Source: Planctomycetaceae bacterium (lineage in GTDB: Bacteria; Planctomycetota; UBA1135; GCA-002686595). Taken from it: a stretch of 9,945 bases of DNA. Of the stretch, positions 1-6,366 are shown in pieces; within the stretch, counting starts at the first letter, position 1; each line of letters begins with the position of its first letter. The stretch spans positions 1 through 9,945 of the forward strand of contig JABWBL010000080.1 of the NCBI GenBank assembly GCA_013360535.1, given 5' to 3'. Below the pieces are notes generated by a model. It was given only the letters and a program-made list of their open reading frames with translations, searched no databases and had not been told where the DNA came from. The position numbers were made by a program, and so were the translations under genes.

Positions 1-75
1 GCCTACGTCGGCGCCCTCGCCGCCGAGCCGATCCTGGCCGAGCTGTTCGCGAGCTCCGCGCTCGCGCGGCCCTGA
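1..75 (+). CDS. C-terminal end of an upstream gene (partial), unknown function
   Basis: The plus-strand frame starting at base 1 is open and ends at TGA 73-75, giving 24 alanine- and leucine-rich residues ending in SSALARP. Every sense codon ends in G or C, which matches real genes in this GC-rich window and suggests a genuine gene end. The next gene starts 23 bases later on the same strand, so the two could be co-transcribed. Too little is visible to name a family, and chance openness in GC-rich DNA cannot be excluded. Confidence 0.4.
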   Translation, partial: AYVGALAAEPILAELFASSALARP

Positions 76-98
76 GCGCGCGCGCTATCCTGCGCCGC

Positions 99-1061
99 AT
101 GAAGCGCACCAAGCCCGCCCCCACGGAACTCTTCCCCGAGCTCGAGCCCTACCGCGAAGGGTTCCTGCCCGTCTCGAAGCTGCACACGCTCCACTGGGAG
201 GAATGCGGCAATCCCAAGGGAAAACCGCTCGTTTTCCTGCACGGCGGCCCGGGCGGCGGCATCGATCCGATCTACCGCCGCTACTTCGACCCGAAGAAGT
301 GGCGCATCGTGCTGTTCAGCCAGCGCGGCTGCGGCAAGAGCACGCCGCACGCGGAGCTGCGCGAGAACACGACCTGGGACCTCGTCAGCGACATCGAGAA
401 GTTGCGCGAGCATCTGGGCATCGACAAGTGGGTCGTCTTCGGCGGCAGCTGGGGCAGCACGCTGAGCCTCGCCTACGCTCAGACGCACACCTCGCGCGTG
501 CTCGGTCTCGTGCTGCGCGGCATCTTCCTCCTGCGCCGCAGCGAGCTCCTGTGGTTCTATCAGGAGGGCGCGAGCCACCTGTTCCCCGACGCCTGGGACC
601 GCTACCTCGAGCCGATCCCTCTCAAGGAACGTGGCGACCTGATGAAGGCCTACTACAAGCGCCTGACGAGCCCGAACAAGGCCGTGCGCGCGCGCGCCGC
701 GAAGGCCTGGTCGATCTGGGAAGGCACGACGAGCAAGCTCTTCGTCGACCCCAAGCTGATCGAGCGCTTCGGCGGCGACCAGTTCGCCGACGCCTTCGCG
801 CGCATCGAAGCGCACTACTTCGTCAACAACGGCTTCCTGAAGAGCGACGACCAGCTGCTCAAGGGCGCGAAGAAGCTGCGCAAGATCCCGGGCGTGATCG
901 TGCAGGGGCGCTACGACGTCGTGTGCCCGATGCGCTCGGCCTGGGACCTGCACAAGGCCTGGCCCGAAGCGAAGCTGATCGTCGTGCCCGACTCCGGCCA
1001 CTCGATGACCGAAGCCGGCATCCGCGCCGCGCTGATCTCCGAGACCGACCGCATGGCGTGA
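99..1061 (+). CDS. pip: Proline iminopeptidase (prolyl aminopeptidase), peptidase family S33
   Basis: This 320-residue alpha/beta hydrolase should remove N-terminal proline from peptides in the cytoplasm (EC 3.4.11.5), a step in peptide turnover. The family marks are all visible: the oxyanion-hole motif HGGPGGG at residues 48-54, QRGCGKS at 75-81, and the nucleophile elbow GGSWGS with Ser117. The probable catalytic Asp273 lies in GRYDVVCP and His301 in PDSGHS. Glu208 (WEGTTS) and Glu237 (RIEAHYF) match the acidic residues that bind the substrate amino group in characterised members. There is no signal peptide and the length is usual for the family. The ATG at 99 is chosen because the conserved N-terminus (ELFPELEPY) follows directly; no SD sequence precedes it. 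It converges on the acetyltransferase gene across a long palindrome. The family call is firm; substrate range is inferred. Confidence 0.95.
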   Translation: MKRTKPAPTELFPELEPYREGFLPVSKLHTLHWEECGNPKGKPLVFLHGGPGGGIDPIYRRYFDPKKWRIVLFSQRGCGKSTPHAELRENTTWDLVSDIEKLREHLGIDKWVVFGGSWGSTLSLAYAQTHTSRVLGLVLRGIFLLRRSELLWFYQEGASHLFPDAWDRYLEPIPLKERGDLMKAYYKRLTSPNKAVRARAAKAWSIWEGTTSKLFVDPKLIERFGGDQFADAFARIEAHYFVNNGFLKSDDQLLKGAKKLRKIPGVIVQGRYDVVCPMRSAWDLHKAWPEAKLIVVPDSGHSMTEAGIRAALISETDRMA

Positions 1062-1075
1062 GTTGGTGTGCGGTT

Positions 1076-1221
1076 GGAATACCGGAAAACCGGAATACCG
1101 AGCCGGAATACCGAGCCAGAGCAATTTTTTCTGCAAACTGCGGCCAGCGTCGACGGCGATGCCGTCGACGCAGGCCGCAGTTTGCAGAAAAAATTGCTCT
1201 GGCTCGGTATTCCGGTATTCC
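1076..1221. repeat. Five GGAATACCG motifs around the palindrome
   Basis: The 9-bp motif GGAATACCG occurs in direct orientation at 1076-1084, 1092-1100 and 1105-1113. Its reverse complement CGGTATTCC occurs at 1205-1213 and 1213-1221. The copies at 1105 and 1205 form the base of the large palindrome; the others extend beyond it with irregular spacing, so the outer arms pair only with small loops. Such iteron-like motifs at the ends of a palindrome could be binding sites or remnants of repeated insertion. No protein partner can be named from the sequence. Confidence 0.75.
1103..1215. repeat. 113-bp near-perfect palindrome (55-bp arms, 3-base loop)
   Basis: Bases 1103-1157 are the reverse complement of 1161-1215 apart from one A-A mismatch (1146 against 1172), around the 3-base centre GAT at 1158-1160. 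The arms contain a T6 run (1125-1130) and the matching A6 run (1187-1192), and a GTCGAC near the centre on each side. It fills most of the gap between two convergent genes, so it may terminate transcription in both directions. However, it is far longer than an intrinsic terminator and the T-run lies inside the stem. A MITE-like or REP-like repeated element is the main alternative. It encodes nothing convincing. Confidence 0.95.
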
Positions 1222-1253
1222 GGCGCGGAAGCTCGCAGCACACGCACGCGACG

Positions 1254-1778
1254 TCAGCCCAGCTCCAGCTCGTGGCGCAGCGTGCCCGCTTCGGCGCCAG
1301 CACCGACCGGCTGAAACCCCAGCTTCGCGAGCACCCGCTGCGACGGCCCCGGCTCGGCCAGCGTGTGCGCGACCACGCGCTTCACGCGCTCATCGCAGCT
1401 CGCCCAGGCGACCAGCGCTCGGCAGGCTTCGCTCGCCAGCCCTCGGCCCTGCGCCGAGTCGACGACCGAGTAGCCGATCTCGACGTTTCCATCCTTCGGA
1501 GCGCCGACGAAGCCGCCGTATCCGACGAGCCGCCGCTCGTCGCCGGCGAACTCGATCCAGTACCACACGGTCCAGCCCGCCAGCCCCGGATCGCGCTCGA
1601 GCGGCTCGCGCCAGTAGCCGAGCGCCTCCTCGGCGAACCGCGGCGGCCAGTCCGGCGCCGCACCCGCCCCGAGTTGCTGCTCCAACGATCCGTCGCGGGC
1701 ACAAGCGGCGGCCTCCAGCCCTGCACTGGCGGCCACGAGCCGCAGCCGCGGCGTGGAAATGGCGAGGAAACGACCCAT
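1254..1778 (-). CDS. GNAT-family N-acetyltransferase, RimJ/RimL-like
   Basis: The 174-residue protein should transfer an acetyl group from acetyl-CoA to an amine, possibly a protein N-terminus or a small molecule; the substrate cannot be read from sequence. It begins with the typical RimJ/RimL-like strand (FLAISTPRLRLV, residues 4-15). The strand VEIGYSVVD at 99-107 leads into the acetyl-CoA pyrophosphate loop QGRGLA at 110-115. Residues 141-155 (AEPGPSQRVLAKLGF) match the family's usual NxxSxRVLEKLGF helix, with Pro-Gly in place of the usual Asn. The frame stays open far upstream, but family homology starts at ATG 1778, so that start is used. No SD sequence is seen. It is divergent from the metalloprotease gene and convergent with the iminopeptidase. 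No signal peptide, so cytoplasmic. Confidence 0.88.
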   Translation of the reverse strand: MGRFLAISTPRLRLVAASAGLEAAACARDGSLEQQLGAGAAPDWPPRFAEEALGYWREPLERDPGLAGWTVWYWIEFAGDERRLVGYGGFVGAPKDGNVEIGYSVVDSAQGRGLASEACRALVAWASCDERVKRVVAHTLAEPGPSQRVLAKLGFQPVGAGAEAGTLRHELELG

Positions 1779-1880
1779 GGGCGCGAAGGTAGCAGGATCG
1801 TCCCCGGGAACACCCGGCCGCGCGGGCTCGTCGTAGGCTGAAGTGCCCGTCCTCTCCGTCCCCAGCCGCTGTCCCGCCCC
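1779..1880. promoter_or_regulatory. Divergent intergenic region, probable promoters for both flanking genes
   Basis: This 102-bp gap separates the start of the acetyltransferase (minus) from the start of the metalloprotease (plus), so promoters for both must lie here or inside the genes. I see no convincing -35/-10 pair on either strand, no SD sequence before either ATG, and a pyrimidine-rich run just upstream of 1881. The role is inferred from gene layout only. Confidence 0.4.
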
Positions 1881-4391
1881 ATGCTGAGCCCCCTCCGCGT
1901 ACTCCCCTGCCTGCTGCTCGTGGCTTCCGCTCACGCCCAGGCCACTTTTCCGCTCGATTTCGCCGGCACGGAGAGCAACACCGGCGGCCTGCGCTACACG
2001 GTCGCGCACTCGCGCATCGACGGCCTCGTCGGTCTGCCCAACGCGACGCTGCCGGCCGTGCTCCTGCCCGACGGTCGCGTGGTCGACCTCGCGCTCGAGC
2101 GCCTCCGCCACGAACGTCAGGAGTTCCAGTTCCACATCGACGGCGCCCCCGTCCCCAACCTGCTCGACGGACTCGGCCTCTCGGTCTGGAAGGGCGAGAT
2201 CGAGGGCCTGCCGCAGAGCGACGTGCACCTCGCCTTCTCGCACGTCGGCGTGTTCGGCTGGATCGACACCGGCACCGAGTTCCTGCAGGTGATCACGCGG
2301 CCCGCGGGCGCGAGCGACTGGTGGAACGGCGACGTGCTGATGGTGAGCGAGACGAGCCTGCTCGCGCTCGGCGCCCAGCCGCCCTCCGGCTGCACCACGC
2401 TGCGCCCGCAGCGCACCGCCGCACCGACGCCGCAGCCGAGCGGCGGCTCGCAGCTCATGGGCTCCGGCTCCTGCAACCTGCGCCAGTGCAAGATCGCGCT
2501 CGAGAGCGACTTCCAGTACTACGAGCGCTTCAACAACTCCAACGCGCAGGCCGTCTACACCGCGACGCTGTGGTCGTTCATCTCCGACCGCTACGAGACG
2601 CAGACCTCGACGATCCTCACCTTCCCCTACGTCGGCTTCTACACGACCTCGAGCGACCCGTGGACGACGCCGGACGCGCCGGGTTCGTCGGGCGCGATGC
2701 TCGGCGAGTTCCAGGCGGCCTGGGTCGGCAACATTCCCGGCGGCGCGCGCCTGGGCCACTTCATGAGCGGCGCGGGCCTCGGCGGCGGCGTCGCGTGGCT
2801 CGGCGTGCTGTGCGACAACACCTACAACTTCGCGGTCTCGGGCAACCTCGCGGGCTCGACGCCGTTCCCCGTCGGCCCCGGGCCCTCGAGCTGGGACTTC
2901 ATGGTCTGCGCGCACGAGCTCGGCCACAACTTCTCGGCGCCGCACACGCACGACTACTGCCCGCCGCTCGACGAGTGCGCGCCGTCGGGCTACTTCGGCC
3001 AGTGCCAGTCGCAGCAGGTGTGCACGAACCAGGGCACGATCATGAGCTACTGCCACACGTGCGCCGGTGGCATGGGCAACGTGCTCACGGCCTTCCATCC
3101 CGTGTCCGCGCAGGACATGACGAACTCGTCCGCGGCCTGCCTGCCGGGCTACGAGGCCGTCACGGCGACGCCGCCTTCGATCACGGCGCCGAGCCAGACG
3201 ACGCCGGTGAGCGTGACGATCGCGGGCACGCCGGTCGGAGCCGTGAATGCGCACTGGCGCGCGAGCGTCGGCATGGCGTGGCAGTCGGTGACGCTGTCGG
3301 CGCAGGGCAACGGCGTGTACTCCGGCTCGCTGCCGGTGTTCACGTGCTCGGACCGCCCGCAGTGGTACGTCGAGTTCGTCGAGCAGAGCTGCGGCACGAT
3401 CACGTACCCCGCGAGCGCGCCGGCGACGCCGCTCGCGCTCAACGTCGGTTCGTTCAACGCGGTCTTCCTCGACGACTTCGAGGCCGACCTCGGCTGGACC
3501 CCGCTCAACCTCGGCGCCGCCGCGGGCCTGTGGCAGCGGGGCGTGCCGGTCAACGATCCGAGCTGGGGCTACGCGCCGCTCGTCGACGGCGACGGCTCGG
3601 GCTCGTGCTGGCTGACGGGCAACCAGATGGGCAACTCCGACGTCGACAACGGCGCCGTGCAGCTGCTCTCGCCGCAGCTCGACCTCTCGGGCCAGGGCGC
3701 GAGCCTCGAATACCTCTACTACCTGCGCCTGACCGTCTCGAACGGCGTCGACATGCTCAAGGTCGAGATCAGCCCGGCCAACGGCGCCGGTCCGTGGACC
3801 GAGATCGCGCGCCACACGACGAGCAGCTCGTCGTGGCGCTCGCACACGATCACCGGAGCCTCGATCGAGGCGCTCGGCGTCACGCTCGGCAGCGACATGC
3901 GCGTGCGCTTCACCGCCAACGACGGAGGCTCGGCCTCGATCGTCGAGGCCGCGCTCGACGGCTTCCGCACGACGGCCGTCACGTGCCAGAGCCCGCTCGG
4001 CCTCCCCTTCTGCCTCTCGATCGCCAACTCGAGCGGCCAGCAGGCCCTGATGAGCGCGTCCGGCTCCACGAGCGTCTCCGCCAACAACCTCGTGCTCTCG
4101 GCCTCGGTCGTGCCCGCGCAGACCTCGGGCCTGTTCCTCTACGGCACCTCGACGTCGCTCTTGCCCTTCGGCAACGGCTTCAAGTGCGTCGGCAGCCCGA
4201 CCCGCCGCCTGCCCGTGACGGCCGCGAACGCGACCTCGCTCGTGCACGCGGTCGACCTCACCAGCGGTTCCGCCTCAGGCGTCATCACCTCCGGCACCAC
4301 CTGGTACTTCCAGGCCTGGTTCCGCGACAACGCCGCCGGCGGCTCGAGCACCGGCCTCTCCGACGGCCTGCGCCTCACGTTCCTGCCCTGA
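1881..4391 (+). CDS. Secreted M12-type zinc metalloprotease with Ig-like, lectin-like and shared C-terminal domains
   Basis: This 836-residue protein is probably an exported endopeptidase of the metzincin group (reprolysin/ADAM-like). Residues 1-20 form a signal peptide with likely cleavage after AHA. Residues 21 to about 200 look like a propeptide. The zinc site is HELGHNFSAPH at 345-355 (His345, His349 and His355 bind zinc; Glu346 is catalytic), and the Met-turn TIMSYCH is at 386-392. Seven cysteines between 343 and 394 are spaced as in bacterial reprolysin-like enzymes. Residues 430-522 resemble an Ig/FN3-like strand domain. Residues 529-700 begin DDFEADLGW and include DGDGSGSCWLTG, a MAM- or lectin-like sandwich common in planctomycete and Bacteroidetes exoproteins. 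Residues 705-836 are the C-terminal domain shared with two other proteins here. No PRCGxPD cysteine switch is seen. The start is set by the signal peptide; there is no SD sequence. Substrate unknown. Confidence 0.9.
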   Translation: MLSPLRVLPCLLLVASAHAQATFPLDFAGTESNTGGLRYTVAHSRIDGLVGLPNATLPAVLLPDGRVVDLALERLRHERQEFQFHIDGAPVPNLLDGLGLSVWKGEIEGLPQSDVHLAFSHVGVFGWIDTGTEFLQVITRPAGASDWWNGDVLMVSETSLLALGAQPPSGCTTLRPQRTAAPTPQPSGGSQLMGSGSCNLRQCKIALESDFQYYERFNNSNAQAVYTATLWSFISDRYETQTSTILTFPYVGFYTTSSDPWTTPDAPGSSGAMLGEFQAAWVGNIPGGARLGHFMSGAGLGGGVAWLGVLCDNTYNFAVSGNLAGSTPFPVGPGPSSWDFMVCAHELGHNFSAPHTHDYCPPLDECAPSGYFGQCQSQQVCTNQGTIMSYCHTCAGGMGNVLTAFHPVSAQDMTNSSAACLPGYEAVTATPPSITAPSQTTPVSVTIAGTPVGAVNAHWRASVGMAWQSVTLSAQGNGVYSGSLPVFTCSDRPQWYVEFVEQSCGTITYPASAPATPLALNVGSFNAVFLDDFEADLGWTPLNLGAAAGLWQRGVPVNDPSWGYAPLVDGDGSGSCWLTGNQMGNSDVDNGAVQLLSPQLDLSGQGASLEYLYYLRLTVSNGVDMLKVEISPANGAGPWTEIARHTTSSSSWRSHTITGASIEALGVTLGSDMRVRFTANDGGSASIVEAALDGFRTTAVTCQSPLGLPFCLSIANSSGQQALMSASGSTSVSANNLVLSASVVPAQTSGLFLYGTSTSLLPFGNGFKCVGSPTRRLPVTAANATSLVHAVDLTSGSASGVITSGTTWYFQAWFRDNAAGGSSTGLSDGLRLTFLP
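3993..4388 (+). other. Shared C-terminal domain, copy 1 (in the metalloprotease)
   Basis: Residues 705-836 of the protease. Visible landmarks are SGSTSVS, a hydrophobic strand with SGLFLYG, FKCVGSPTRR (Cys769, Arg775, Arg776), QAWFRD (811-816) and the end TGLSDGLRLTF. The same landmarks in the same order occur at the ends of the proteins at 4524-6200 and 8519-9945, while the domains before them differ. This copy is the most divergent. Its function is unknown; a C-terminal sorting or anchoring role is inferred. Confidence 0.75.
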
Positions 4392-4414
4392 CCGCGCCCT
4401 CGCGCGAGCGAAGC

Positions 4415-4465
4415 GGGCCCCGGTCGCCGTCCAGCGATCGGGGCCCTTCCCGTTTGCCCTTTCCA
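4415..4465 (+). terminator. Hairpin terminator after the metalloprotease gene
   Basis: Bases 4415-4427 pair with 4434-4446 to form a 13-bp stem, all Watson-Crick except one G-U pair (4423 with 4438), around a 6-base loop. On the plus strand a pyrimidine-rich tail with short T runs (TTCCCGTTTGCCCTTT) follows. It begins 23 bases after the TGA of the metalloprotease. The tail is weaker than a classic U-run. On the minus strand no T-run follows the stem, so it would end transcription of the neighbouring minus gene poorly. Confidence 0.65.
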
Positions 4466-4523
4466 GGCAGCGCTCGGGGCCGCGGGCGGAACGCGTGGCT
4501 GCTGCGCGACGCCCCGCTCGGTC

Positions 4524-6200
4524 CTAGGGTTCGAGCGTGAACTCGATCGCGTTCGACAGGTTGACGTTGGCCACGGCGCCCGGGTCGCGGCTGTAGAACT
4601 GGGCGCGTACCTGCTGGCCCACGATCAGTGCCGGGTCCCCCGCCGAATAGGCCCACGCGTTGAAGTCGCGGGAGAGCACTCCCAAGCAGTTGTTCGAGGC
4701 TCCCGCAGCTCCACCCGAGTTCACGAGCGGCGTCCGTCGAAGCGGCGGCGCCACGCACAACGTGCCGCCTTGCCATGCGAACTGCGCCCGTCCGCTCGTG
4801 CTGTAGATCAACATGCCGTTCTGCTGGTTGCGGACGTTCCTCGCCGACACCACGAACCCGCTCGCCGACGACACGCTCGGCGTCCCGCTCGCCTCGATCT
4901 CCGCCACGCAGCCAAGCGAGTTCGCCTGCCCCACGCAGTAGATGTTCGGCTCGAGGCACGGCGTCTCGAACACCAGCACGCGGCCGGCGTTGGTGCCGTA
5001 CAAGTCGGAAGCCGGCTCGCCGACCACCCAGCACGCCGCGTTTGCGCTCACCGCCACGGACTTGCCAGAGGCAATCGGCTGCGACCCTGGAGCGATGTAG
5101 TCGAACGCCGTCGACCAAGCAGCCCCGGGCATTGATGGTGCTGTCAAGTATTCGACTCGCCCGAGACTGCTGGGGTAGCCAGGCTCCCCGACGAGCAGGT
5201 GCGTCCCCGTCGCATTCAGCGCGACCGACCAACCGAAGACCGAATTGGCCGAGTAGACAGTCGGGAAAATCGTGCGGTCGTGCACCCATCCTGCCTGCAA
5301 CTTGCGGAAGATCACCACGACCCCGCCGTTGTTCGCAACGCGAACGTCGGTGGGATCCCCCACCGCCAGAATCGTACCGTCGTGGTTGAGTGCAGCTGAG
5401 TATCCAAAGCCGCCGGTCGAGTACGTCGCAAGGTCCGTCAGGCGGACGGGATTGATCCAAGCGCCAGCACTGCGCTGCATCACGTAAACCACGCCGGACC
5501 GAACCGTGTCCAACGAATGGGGGGCCGATGAGAACGCGAGCGTGCCGCCGTCCGGCGACAACTCGACATTGACCCCGATTCCGCTGACCCCGAGCGGAAG
5601 GGTGTGCGGGTAGATCGGAGTCGCCTGCACCCACGAACTCCCGTTCCAATCGTAGGTGAAGATGGCTCCCTCATCCACTCCCGCCCCGTACCAAGCCGGA
5701 GCGGAGACGACGAACGTGTTGCCGTCCGCGCTGATGGACACATCGCGCCCAAAGTAGTCGTGATAATTCCCGGACAGGTCCAAGGAAGGCGTGAGTGCGC
5801 CGCCCACGCGACGAAATACACGAATCCGACCAGGGACAAACGAGGAGTTCCCGAATCCGCCGGCCACCACCACGCTCCCCGTGGAATCCGCAGCGAGGGA
5901 CATGCCGAAAACTTGGCCATGGGCCGGCGGCGACGGCAACAGGAGTTGCGGCTGGGCTCCACTATTCTGACGGTCGACGACCCAAACGGCTCCGCAGGTG
6001 GCGCCTTGCTGCGAGTACCCCGGCTCCGACGCGAGCAGATACCTGCCGTCGCCGGAAATCACGACTTTGTGGCCGAAGTAGCGTTCAGTCGTTCCCGGTG
6101 GGGCCAAGCACAGATCCCCAACCACCACCGGAGAACAGGGGGCCTGAGGTGAGGCGCCAAGTGCGCCCGTTAGCGAGAGGCACGAAAGCAGGCTCCACAT
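4524..6200 (-). CDS. Secreted seven-blade FG-GAP-like beta-propeller protein with shared C-terminal domain
   Basis: From ATG 6200 the protein is 558 residues. Residues 1-20 (MWSLLSCLSLTGALGASPQA) form a signal peptide, so it is exported. Seven repeats of about 52-58 residues follow, each starting with an FG-like motif and an S-A-x-G/D strand: YFGHKV (41), VFGMSL (97), YFGRDV (149), GIGVNV (207), GFGYSA (264), VFGWSV (321) and ASGKSV (377). This is the number needed for one closed propeller. Residues 420-558 are the shared C-terminal domain. No enzyme motif is visible; such propellers usually bind ligands or partners. Start choice: the frame is open to ATG 6335, which has an AGGGAG 6 bases upstream, but that start would put 45 extra residues before the signal peptide. 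I prefer 6200, moderately. Third codon positions are visibly less GC-biased than in the protease. Confidence 0.85.
   Translation of the reverse strand: MWSLLSCLSLTGALGASPQAPCSPVVVGDLCLAPPGTTERYFGHKVVISGDGRYLLASEPGYSQQGATCGAVWVVDRQNSGAQPQLLLPSPPAHGQVFGMSLAADSTGSVVVAGGFGNSSFVPGRIRVFRRVGGALTPSLDLSGNYHDYFGRDVSISADGNTFVVSAPAWYGAGVDEGAIFTYDWNGSSWVQATPIYPHTLPLGVSGIGVNVELSPDGGTLAFSSAPHSLDTVRSGVVYVMQRSAGAWINPVRLTDLATYSTGGFGYSAALNHDGTILAVGDPTDVRVANNGGVVVIFRKLQAGWVHDRTIFPTVYSANSVFGWSVALNATGTHLLVGEPGYPSSLGRVEYLTAPSMPGAAWSTAFDYIAPGSQPIASGKSVAVSANAACWVVGEPASDLYGTNAGRVLVFETPCLEPNIYCVGQANSLGCVAEIEASGTPSVSSASGFVVSARNVRNQQNGMLIYSTSGRAQFAWQGGTLCVAPPLRRTPLVNSGGAAGASNNCLGVLSRDFNAWAYSAGDPALIVGQQVRAQFYSRDPGAVANVNLSNAIEFTLEP
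4527..4943 (-). other. Shared C-terminal domain, copy 2 (in the seven-blade propeller protein)
   Basis: Residues 420-558, starting IYCVGQANSLGC. Landmarks are SGTPSVSS, SARNVRNQQNGMLIYS, FAWQGGTLCVAPPLRR (Cys482, Arg488, Arg489), DFNAW, AQFYSRDP (533-540) and a final hydrophobic strand ending EFTLEP. It matches copy 3 closely, for example GGTLC, the RR pair, SRDP and the NSLGC/NGLGC start. Confidence 0.85.
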
Positions 6201-6366
6201 GAGACTCGCGACGTCCCGCGAGGCATGCGTGGCAGTGAACTCGTGCGGGGGTGAGTAGACCCCAGTTCGGAGCCACCGAGGCCCGATCGAAGTCGCGGCT
6301 GCGAACACTTTCGACAAGCAACGGCTCGTGAACATCGGTGGCTCCCTGGATTGCTATCCGGACGTG
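6201..6366 (-). promoter_or_regulatory. Region between two propeller genes with an alternative start and RBS
   Basis: The minus-strand gene upstream ends at 6367 and the preferred downstream start is 6200. In between, an in-frame ATG at 6335 is preceded by AGGGAG (plus-strand bases 6342-6347) at a 6-base spacing, and an in-frame TAG lies just upstream. If this site is used, the downstream protein gains 45 residues before its signal peptide and the genes are only 31 bases apart, as in an operon. If not, this is a 166-bp spacer that could hold a promoter. I see no clear terminator or promoter here. Confidence 0.45.

Noticed and set aside
1103..1215. Palindrome as a plain intrinsic terminator
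   Set aside because: A 55-bp stem with the T-run buried within the arm and no U-tract after it does not fit the standard pattern, although termination in both directions remains possible.
1779..4247. Very long minus-strand open frame running through the metalloprotease region into the acetyltransferase
   Set aside because: It is arginine-, alanine- and histidine-rich low-complexity sequence, the typical antisense shadow of a GC-rich gene; only its last 174 codons (1254-1778) are a real GNAT protein.
2321..4540. Plus-strand 739-codon open frame overlapping the metalloprotease
   Set aside because: Arg/Ala/Pro-rich composition with no domain; the overlapping frame has a signal peptide, zinc site and conserved domains.
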